64,000 bases of DNA, from NCBI RefSeq assembly GCF_023556315.2, contig NZ_CP116221.1:806001-870000 (forward strand), written 5' to 3'. Below the pieces are notes generated by a model that had not been told where the DNA came from, did no database searches, and saw only the letters and a list, made by a program, of their open reading frames with translations. Every line of letters starts with the position of its first letter. Positions within the stretch are counted from its first letter, which is position 1. The position numbers and the translations under genes are program-made. The DNA is from Psychroserpens ponticola. Lineage in GTDB: Bacteria > Bacteroidota > Bacteroidia > Flavobacteriales > Flavobacteriaceae. Shown here piece by piece: positions 57,675 through 64,000 of the stretch.

Positions 57675-57910
57675 CGTTTGGTTAGAAAAATAACATGTTT
57701 ATAGATAATAATTTCGGATACTAAAATAGTCGTTAAGAAATAAAACAAACCTACAAATAGTAAGATTTTGAATTTCAGAGTTGAAATTTGGAAACTCTCT
57801 CAATTCAGAAAGTAATGCCGATACCATATACAAACATGTAAAAAATTGAAAACAAGGAACTGTAATTCTGATGACTTTATTTTCTATAATAGTTGGTTGA
57901 TTAGAATACG
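57675..57910 (-). pseudogene. Possible frameshifted small membrane protein
   Basis: On the minus strand one frame reads KTSAYTYSNQPTIIENKV and on to CLYMVSALLSEL. A second frame continues ISTLKFKILLFVGLFYFLTT, followed by ILVSEIII, a convincing hydrophobic helix, to a stop near 57688. Neither frame has a good start. The whole could be a decayed two-helix protein or ordinary AT-rich noncoding DNA; otherwise the 57666-57927 gap shows nothing. Confidence 0.25.
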
Positions 57911-57927
57911 TATAAGCAGATGTTTTA

Positions 57928-58599
57928 CTATTTTATGATTTGAATTGCTTCTCTAACCTTAAAATTGTTAGGTTCATCTGATTTACATTCTTGAACCATT
58001 TCTGGAAGCTTATCAACTATAAAGTTATTATAATCTTTACAGGATTTAAAGATATTGAATTCGTCATTTTTAAAGTCCCATACGACACCCTTACCATAGG
58101 TTTTATTCGAATAAATAAGACCTCCAACCATACCTGTATTTAATACAGGGTTTACTTTCCATTTATTTCTAAAATTGACTTCAGTGTAGAGATAATTGTT
58201 ACCACCAAAAATAACTCTCACAAACGAATGACTTTTACTGTTTTGTTGAGCACGATCATTTTTATTTCTGTGTTTTAATATGGTTTTGATTTGAAAAAAT
58301 GTTTGTCCATTGTGAACAATAGCAAACACATTTCTAATCTTACTTCTTGATTTATCGTAAAAGAAAAAGCAATTATGCGGAAGTGAGTCTTTATGAATTC
58401 GTTTTAAATTCACAAGTTCTAATGCATTAATAGCTTCATTGTTACTTGGAGTCTTGCTTAAAAAGTCAGCTTTAGTTTCATATATGCCATCTGGGTAATT
58501 AGGATAAAATAAACTGTCTAAACTTGTTAACTTATTTTGACCTTGAGAATAACTTGTTGTTATCGCACATAAAAAACATAAAAAAAGAGATAATTTCAT
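57928..58599 (-). CDS. Exported hypothetical protein (223 aa)
   Basis: Signal peptide (MKLSLFLCFLCAITTSYSQG). The mature protein is mixed alpha/beta with KTILKHRNKNDRAQQNSKSH and VIFGGNNYLYTEVNFRNKWK. I recognise no family. Located between the TRIC gene (opposite strand) and the M3 peptidase gene (same strand), but a hairpin at 58616-58655 separates it from the latter, so it probably has its own promoter. Confidence 0.7.
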   Translation of the reverse strand: MKLSLFLCFLCAITTSYSQGQNKLTSLDSLFYPNYPDGIYETKADFLSKTPSNNEAINALELVNLKRIHKDSLPHNCFFFYDKSRSKIRNVFAIVHNGQTFFQIKTILKHRNKNDRAQQNSKSHSFVRVIFGGNNYLYTEVNFRNKWKVNPVLNTGMVGGLIYSNKTYGKGVVWDFKNDEFNIFKSCKDYNNFIVDKLPEMVQECKSDEPNNFKVREAIQIIK

Positions 58600-58615
58600 A
58601 AGCTGTTGAAAATAA

Positions 58616-58655
58616 AAATCCTACTACCTTTATTTTACTAAAGATAATAGGATTT
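58616..58655 (-). terminator. Terminator after the M3 peptidase gene
   Basis: AAATCCTA...TAGGATTT stem, with an inner CTTTA...TAAAG pairing, downstream of the stop at 58676 on the minus strand. Confidence 0.6.
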
Positions 58656-58675
58656 ATTTTAAAATATGAATCTAT

Positions 58676-60838
58676 TTACTTTGTAGTAGGTACAGGAAAT
58701 CCTCGATCTCGCATTAAAGCTTCAATCTTAGCATCACGACCTCTAAACAAACGATATGCTTCCGCTGGATCCATAGCATTTCTAGGCGCAAATAAATACT
58801 TCACTAATTTTGCTGCTAGATCTTTATCGTAAAACCCTCCAGGAGCTTCAGCAAATGCTTCAGAAGCATCAGCAGTCAACACATCTGCCCACATATAACC
58901 ATAGTAAGCTGTTGCATAACCTTCACCTGAAAATACGTGACCAAAGTGTGGTGTTCTGTGACGCATTGGTAATTCTTTAGGCATATTAAGTTCTGCTAAC
59001 GCCTCACGCTCAAATTTGTCTATATCTATATTTGTGGGATCTGCTAAATGTAATTTCATATCCATTAATGCAGATGCTAAATATTCAGTAGTTCCAAAAC
59101 CTTGGTTGAATGTTGATGCTTTTTTGATCTTAGCAACCAACGACGCTGGAATTGGTTCACCTGTTTTGTTGTGGACTAAAAACTGATTAATGACTTCATC
59201 AGTTGATAACCAGCGCTCTAATAATTGCGATTGAAATTCAGTATAATCTCTAACACCTCCATTTAAAGTTGGGTATTTGACATTAGCAGAGAAGAAGTGT
59301 AACGCATGTCCGAATTCATGGAAAAACGTAGTAGCATCATCCCAAGATACTAATACAGCTTCACCAGGAGCAGGCTTCACAAAATTTGAATTGTTAGAGG
59401 CTAGCACATTAGTTTCACCTTCAAAAGAGGTAAAGCTTCTGTAAGTTGTAGCCCAAGCTCCAGAACGTTTTCCTTCTCTTGCATAAGGATCTAAATACCA
59501 TAAACCAATATGTTTCCCTGAATCTTTATCTGTCACTTCCCAAACCTTTACATCTTCATGAAATACAGGAACTTTTCCTTCTTCAACTGGTGTAAATGCA
59601 AAGTTGAATAATTCACCAGCAGTATAAAATAAGGCTTGAGTTAATTTATCTAATTGAAGATATTGTTTGACTTCATCACTATCTAAATCGTACTTTTTCT
59701 TACGCACTTTTTCAGCATAAAATCTGTAATCCCAAGGTTCGATTGTAATATTATCACCATTTTCATTGGCAACTGTTTGCATATCTGCAACTTCTTCAGC
59801 AACACGACCAATAGCAGCTGGCCAAACAGCATTCATTAATTCCATAGCATTTTCTGGCGTTTTTGCCATGCGATCTTGTAAACGCCATTGTGCATAATTG
59901 TCATAACCTAAAAGCTCAACACGTTCTCTACGCAGTTTAAGAATTTGAGCAATTAGGGCGTTATTGTCATATTCATCTCCATTATCTCCACGAGAATAAT
60001 AGTTAGTCCACACTTGTTTACGTAATTCACGTTCGGTAGAATACGTTAAAAATGGATCCATTGAAGAACGTGTGTTTGTAATAGCGTATTTGCCTTCTTG
60101 ACCTTTATCAGTCGCTATTTTTGCTGCTGATTTTACAAACCCTTCAGCAAGACCGCTCAATTGATCTTTTGTTAAATAGGTCACATAGTTTTCTTCATCA
60201 TGTAAAACGTGGTCAGAAAAATCGTTATATAAACTAGAAAGTTCTTTGTTAATAGCAGCATAACGCTCTTTTTTAGCAGCATCTAAATTTGCGCCATTCA
60301 TTTCGAAACTCTTATACGTTAAATCTACAACACGTTGTGCTTCTGCTTCTAAAGGTGTTTTTTGAGAGGCATCATAAACCGTTTTAATACGTTGGAATAA
60401 TTTTGAATTCTGAGATATTTTAGAACTGAAGTCAGATAATTTCGGAGCTAACTCACCTTGAATTTTTCTAAACTCAGGAGACGACATATTGCTGCTCAAA
60501 ATGCCATAATATGTAAAGACATCGTTTAAGGTTTTTCCTGAAGCTTCCATAGCCACAATCGTGTTTTCAAACGTTGCAGGTTCAGTATTGTTAGCAATCG
60601 CATCAATATCGGCAAGATTTAATTCCATGCCTTTTTCAACTGCTTCTTTAATATCTGCTACATTCATTTTGTCGAATGCAGGTACGCCTTCATAAGGACC
60701 TGTCCATTCTTGTAACAAAACATTGTCACTCATAGTTGTTGTTTCTTCTGTGTTTTCGGATTGTTTTTCGTCTTTTTTGCAACTAGCAAAAAGTACAATA
60801 CTGCATAGGAGAGCAGCTTTAATTGATTTTGAAATCAT
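58676..60838 (-). CDS. M3-family (Dcp/oligopeptidase A-like) zinc metallopeptidase, lipoprotein
   Basis: About 720 aa from MISKSIKAALLCSIVLFASC, a lipobox. The frame also has an ATG 11 codons upstream. The zinc site is in TTFFHEFGHALHFF with catalytic Glu508. The C-terminal block is GFGTTEYLASALMDMKLHLA and then GEGYATAYYGYMWADVL. The M3 family degrades oligopeptides; the lipid anchor places it outside the cytoplasm, as in other Bacteroidota. It complements the M2 enzyme at 31631. Confidence 0.93.
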   Translation of the reverse strand: MISKSIKAALLCSIVLFASCKKDEKQSENTEETTTMSDNVLLQEWTGPYEGVPAFDKMNVADIKEAVEKGMELNLADIDAIANNTEPATFENTIVAMEASGKTLNDVFTYYGILSSNMSSPEFRKIQGELAPKLSDFSSKISQNSKLFQRIKTVYDASQKTPLEAEAQRVVDLTYKSFEMNGANLDAAKKERYAAINKELSSLYNDFSDHVLHDEENYVTYLTKDQLSGLAEGFVKSAAKIATDKGQEGKYAITNTRSSMDPFLTYSTERELRKQVWTNYYSRGDNGDEYDNNALIAQILKLRRERVELLGYDNYAQWRLQDRMAKTPENAMELMNAVWPAAIGRVAEEVADMQTVANENGDNITIEPWDYRFYAEKVRKKKYDLDSDEVKQYLQLDKLTQALFYTAGELFNFAFTPVEEGKVPVFHEDVKVWEVTDKDSGKHIGLWYLDPYAREGKRSGAWATTYRSFTSFEGETNVLASNNSNFVKPAPGEAVLVSWDDATTFFHEFGHALHFFSANVKYPTLNGGVRDYTEFQSQLLERWLSTDEVINQFLVHNKTGEPIPASLVAKIKKASTFNQGFGTTEYLASALMDMKLHLADPTNIDIDKFEREALAELNMPKELPMRHRTPHFGHVFSGEGYATAYYGYMWADVLTADASEAFAEAPGGFYDKDLAAKLVKYLFAPRNAMDPAEAYRLFRGRDAKIEALMRDRGFPVPTTK

Positions 60839-61012
60839 TGTGTGAATTGAATTAGTTTTAGTGTGGCTCAAGGTATTGAAAATTCCTCTTAATTTATGTT
60901 GCAGTTATGTTAAAAACTTAAGGCTTTTTGTTTTGGCGATATGCGTGAAGTGAAATTTTAGTTTTGCGATTAGTATCGAATCTATTTTAGATTTTTTTTC
61001 AACAGCCAACAG

Positions 61013-61711
61013 CTATTCTAAAATTTCAACACGTTTTATATATACATTTTGTAACGGCCAATCGCCATCATCAGTTTCTACTTTAGCAATTTTGTCGGCT
61101 ACATCTAATCCGTTTATTACTTTTCCGAAGATGGTATAATCACCATCTAATTGATGGACATCTCTTAGTGTAATAAAAAACTCATAAGGTGATGCTAATT
61201 TATGCGGATTTTCAATATCACTACTTGGCATAGAAATCACACCACGATCATGTTTGAAGCCACGTTTAGTATCTGTTGGAAGTAAATACTTGCCAATATT
61301 TTTTCGTTTTCGCATCACATCTCTATCGTCTGTACTGCCACCTTGAACAATATAATTTTCGATTACACGATAGAATTGCGTATCAGTAAAATAGCCTTGT
61401 TTTGTTAAGTAAATGAAGTTTGCACGATGGAATTTAGTTTCGTTAAACAACAAAATATCAATGTTTCCAAAATCGGTAACTAGTCGGACTTTAGTTTCTT
61501 TGTGTAGTTTTTCATACTGAAGAAAGAATTCCATGGCATTTTTTTCGGTGAGTAGAGGGTATTCGCGTTCTGGAGTTCTTTGTAGAGTGTCTTTTGGTTT
61601 AGAAGTAACTATTAATGAATCTGAAGTGTTTGTATTTGTTTTTATTTCATTGGTTTGCTCTTTGCAACTAATGAATAGAAAGAAGATGCTCAGAATACAT
61701 AGGTATTTCAT
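61013..61711 (-). CDS. Cyclophilin-type peptidyl-prolyl isomerase, lipoprotein
   Basis: About 232 aa from MKYLCILSIFFLFISC, a lipobox. An ATG 5 codons upstream is the alternative. The cyclophilin domain has FHRANFIYLTKQGYFTDTQF, then YRVIENYIVQGGSTDD, PSSDIENPHKLASPYEFFIT and DYTIFGKVINGLDVADKIAK. A periplasmic folding catalyst. The 170-bp gap between it and the M3 gene shows only AT-rich sequence. Confidence 0.9.
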   Translation of the reverse strand: MKYLCILSIFFLFISCKEQTNEIKTNTNTSDSLIVTSKPKDTLQRTPEREYPLLTEKNAMEFFLQYEKLHKETKVRLVTDFGNIDILLFNETKFHRANFIYLTKQGYFTDTQFYRVIENYIVQGGSTDDRDVMRKRKNIGKYLLPTDTKRGFKHDRGVISMPSSDIENPHKLASPYEFFITLRDVHQLDGDYTIFGKVINGLDVADKIAKVETDDGDWPLQNVYIKRVEILE

Positions 61712-61731
61712 TATGTTTTTTTTCAAAAATA

Positions 61732-61768
61732 GAAAAAGCTGATTAGATAGGCTAATCAGCTTTTTTTT
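61732..61768 (-). terminator. Terminator after the FN3/T9SS gene
   Basis: AAAAAGCTGATTAG-ATAGG-CTAATCAGCTTTTT hairpin between the stop at 61785 and the start of the isomerase gene. Confidence 0.8.
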
Positions 61769-61784
61769 GTTTAAAGATCAATAC

Positions 61785-63422
61785 TTATTTTTTGACGATT
61801 TGTTTGGTTATGATTTTGCCGGTTTTTAAAGTGATTCTTAAGAAATACATTCCTGAAGGAAGATTCTCTAAATTCAAAGTTGTTTTTAAAGCATTTTTAT
61901 TATCAATTGATGCGTCAATATAAGTTCTGCCAATATGATTTGATACAACTAATTGATTCATTGGTTCTAGACTTGCAATAGTGATTTTAGATTTTGTTGG
62001 GTTTGGGTAGGCTTTTATGATTTTTATATCAACAAGTAATTTGGTTTTGTCAATTTCTTTTTTATTATAATTTTCATTTTGATGCATTCTATTTAAAGGT
62101 TCATTAGTGCATCCTTCAATTTTAGCTAGAAAATTTGAACCAGCTTTTGCATGAAAACTAAAACTTTGATTACCTCTATAAGTAGCTTTTAAAAGTATTT
62201 TATTTCCTGCTGAATATGTGACATTTGCATTGTTTTCAATTCTGCTATAAGAAGTTATGTTATTTGAAACTTCATTTAAAATTGTGTTTCCGCCATCAAT
62301 AATAATTATAATATTCAAATTTTCTAAACACTCCTCTGGTGTAGTAAAACTCGCAATAGAACTCCAAATACCATATACGTCATTATCACAACGCGTTCTA
62401 ACACGCCATTCATATGTTGTTTCATCTTGTAGATTGTTTAATGTAAATGTCGTGTCTAAGTTATTACTTGCGTCATTCCAATTGTTTGAACTACTTTGCT
62501 TGTATTGTGAATGATATCCATTATTACCTGATACATCTGTCCAACTAATTTCTGCGCTGTTATAATAAATATTTGAACTTGTAAGTGTTGTAGGTGGATT
62601 TAAATTACAAACTTCTTCTAAAGTTGAAAATGTTTCAGTTGCACTCCAATTGCCATATTCACCATTTGAGCATTTTGTTCTGATTCTGTAGAAATAAGAG
62701 GTGTTATCTTGCAGGTTTGAAATATTGTAATTAGTTGCACCACTTGATAAACTAACAATTGTAGGAGTATTATTAGAGTTACTTACATTATAAAGAAGTG
62801 TATAACCATTGTTACTAGAAACTGGATCCCAATTCAAGGAAGCGGAATTGATTGTTATATTAGATATTATTCTGTTTGTTGGAGGATCTAATAAACATGG
62901 ATCAGGCACTGGACACCCACCATTCGAAGCTGGTCCTGCTTCATTTGGACAATTATCTTGATTATCTGGCACACCATCTCCATCACTATCTGTGTTTTCA
63001 TCTGTATAGACTTCAATGTTATAGTATCCGCTAGTGTGTTTAGACCCTCCAGAGGTCATGAATTCAGCGTACAATTTTCCTCCAGTTGGATTAAAATCAC
63101 TTGCATATAATGTGATATCTCTAGATGAAACGAAAAATGTAGTACCACTAAAAATTGTTTCAGTACCACCGCGTTGTATAGGGTTACTTGAACCGGTTTC
63201 TTTGGTGTATATTTTTAGAGTGCCTTCAAATCCATTTGGATTATCAACATTTACAGCAAATTGAATTCTAGAATTTTGACCTGATTCAATTTCAATAATG
63301 CCTCCTAATGGAATTATAGTTCCATTATCGTATTGCATACTATAGACTGTTACAGATTGAGCTATAGCATAGTTAGATATTAATAATATTAATGCAAATA
63401 AAAGTTTTTGAACATGCTTCAT
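61785..63422 (-). CDS. T9SS type A surface protein with TSP3 and two FN3 domains
   Basis: About 545 aa from MKHVQKLLFALILLISNYAI, a signal peptide. N-terminal beta domain; a thrombospondin type 3 calcium motif DENTDSDGDGVPDNQDNCPN (about residues 140-160); two fibronectin III domains opened by CLLDPPTNRIISNITINSAS and CNLNPPTTLTSSNIYYNSAE, with the second ending near WSSIASFTT. The C-terminal T9SS signal is IKIIKAYPNPTKSKITIASL, ending SGMYFLRITLKTGKIITKQI. Probably a surface adhesin; no enzyme motif is seen. Confidence 0.9.
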   Translation of the reverse strand: MKHVQKLLFALILLISNYAIAQSVTVYSMQYDNGTIIPLGGIIEIESGQNSRIQFAVNVDNPNGFEGTLKIYTKETGSSNPIQRGGTETIFSGTTFFVSSRDITLYASDFNPTGGKLYAEFMTSGGSKHTSGYYNIEVYTDENTDSDGDGVPDNQDNCPNEAGPASNGGCPVPDPCLLDPPTNRIISNITINSASLNWDPVSSNNGYTLLYNVSNSNNTPTIVSLSSGATNYNISNLQDNTSYFYRIRTKCSNGEYGNWSATETFSTLEEVCNLNPPTTLTSSNIYYNSAEISWTDVSGNNGYHSQYKQSSSNNWNDASNNLDTTFTLNNLQDETTYEWRVRTRCDNDVYGIWSSIASFTTPEECLENLNIIIIIDGGNTILNEVSNNITSYSRIENNANVTYSAGNKILLKATYRGNQSFSFHAKAGSNFLAKIEGCTNEPLNRMHQNENYNKKEIDKTKLLVDIKIIKAYPNPTKSKITIASLEPMNQLVVSNHIGRTYIDASIDNKNALKTTLNLENLPSGMYFLRITLKTGKIITKQIVKK

Positions 63423-63441
63423 AATAAATAGTATTTTAAAC

Positions 63442-63472
63442 AAAAGCCAATTCAATAATTTGAATTGGCTTA
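63442..63472 (-). terminator. Terminator between the two T9SS genes
   Basis: AAAAGCCAATTCAA / TTGAATTGGCTTA stem directly downstream of the partial gene's stop at 63483 on the minus strand. Confidence 0.75.
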
Positions 63473-63482
63473 TTAGTTATTG

Positions 63483-64000
63483 TTATTTTAAGATTATTGT
63501 CTTGAATTCAATACTACCATCTTCTAAAGTGATTTTTAAAATATAATAGCCTCTTGAATGATTGTATACACTGAAAGAATATTTATAAGTATTAATATTT
63601 TCAAAGCTTTCTAGTTTATTTCCATAAATGTTTAGCAACTGTAAACTAAGTATTTTAGATTCTTTTGAAGTTATATTTAAAATATTGCTAGCAGGATTTG
63701 GATGAACTTTGATTTTATCTAAATCCTCGAATTTTTGCCCTATTCTTTGACTACTAGGAGGAATTATAGCTGGTTCACAAGGAATAATTCTTGCGATAAA
63801 ACTTCCTTGACCAGTTATGTTTTGTGCCTGAAATTCAGGGACAAGTCTTATTGAGTGACTAGCTTGATATAAAGATATTGCTCCATTTTCAACAGTATTG
63901 CTCGCAATAATATCAATATAGGAGTCATAATTTTCTGTGATACCATTTGGTATATTATCATCCGGACTTTCTAGAACAATTTCTGGAATGAAATTTTCAC
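63483..64000 (-). CDS. T9SS type A surface protein, C-terminal part (5' end outside the window)
   Basis: An open minus-strand frame of about 172 codons without a start, ending TAA at 63483-63485. The tail reads LDKIKVHPNPASNILNITSK and finishes GYYILKITLEDGSIEFKTII, a standard type A T9SS sorting signal. The upstream part is beta-rich. It lies in tandem with the FN3/T9SS gene and is probably a related surface protein. Confidence 0.85.
   Translation of the reverse strand, partial: ENFIPEIVLESPDDNIPNGITENYDSYIDIIASNTVENGAISLYQASHSIRLVPEFQAQNITGQGSFIARIIPCEPAIIPPSSQRIGQKFEDLDKIKVHPNPASNILNITSKESKILSLQLLNIYGNKLESFENINTYKYSFSVYNHSRGYYILKITLEDGSIEFKTIILK

Overview
The window is AT-rich DNA from a Bacteroidota chromosome, almost certainly a marine-type Flavobacteriaceae. 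Evidence is the type IX secretion (T9SS) C-terminal signals, TonB receptors with STN or CarboxypepD_reg-like N-termini, DUF4249, the ECF sigma/FecR pair, a split methylmalonyl-CoA mutase, TAnnTTTG-type -7 boxes and a tyrosine integrase of the IntDOT kind. No rRNA, CRISPR array or insertion sequence is visible.

Region by region. 1-14.7 kb is mostly a minus-strand housekeeping block: parA-parB-DUF5683-dapB-lepB-WbqC-DUF6122, a decayed outer-membrane barrel gene, then methylmalonyl-CoA mutase (scpA/mutA with a lipoprotein gene between them), a FtsB/DivIC-like protein, uridine kinase and a PQQ-type sugar dehydrogenase. 14.79 kb is tRNA-Pro(UGG). From there to 30.36 kb lies a 15.5-kb integrated element bounded by a 16-bp tRNA-derived repeat. 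It carries an integrase; an AraC-type regulator with a TonB receptor, DUF4249 protein and lipoprotein cargo; a decayed efflux adaptor; RteC; an excisionase-like HTH protein; a replication-initiator-like protein with a DnaC-like ATPase; a large GHKL-ATPase/PD-(D/E)XK protein; 950 bp of palindromes and short repeats; and a minus-strand four-gene module (two small membrane proteins, DUF5675 and an uncharacterised 251-aa protein). 30.5-44.2 kb is core chromosome again: trxB, an M2 peptidase, a PadR/PspC/GIN-domain envelope cluster, a DUF4442 protein, AIM24, a T9SS protein, and divergent oxyR/dps. 44.2-49.9 kb is an ECF sigma/FecR/TonB receptor locus with a divergent cysteine-rich lipoprotein. 49.9-57.7 kb is a DUF58/MoxR/DUF4350/DUF4129/SpoIIM cluster with divergent RDD and TRIC-type membrane proteins. 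57.9-64 kb holds an exported protein, an M3 peptidase, a cyclophilin lipoprotein and two T9SS cargo proteins, the last cut by the window edge.

Main points. (1) The element's insertion rebuilt tRNA-Pro with an A4:C69 mismatch, while the original T survives in the distal repeat, so the direction and crossover interval of integration can be read directly. (2) The element has no visible relaxase or coupling protein. It has an integrase, a replication pair, a defence-like ATPase-nuclease and a possible particle/lysis module, which resembles a phage satellite or an undescribed mobile element more than a conjugative one. (3) Two promoters with the same AAAGTAGGGT-N11-TAGTTGTC pattern drive fecR and the divergent lipoprotein gene, which defines a small ECF regulon by sequence alone. 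(4) Two decayed genes are hidden in apparently empty or truncated sequence. (5) A hairpin with a compensatory base-pair change occurs on both sides of the element's lipoprotein gene.
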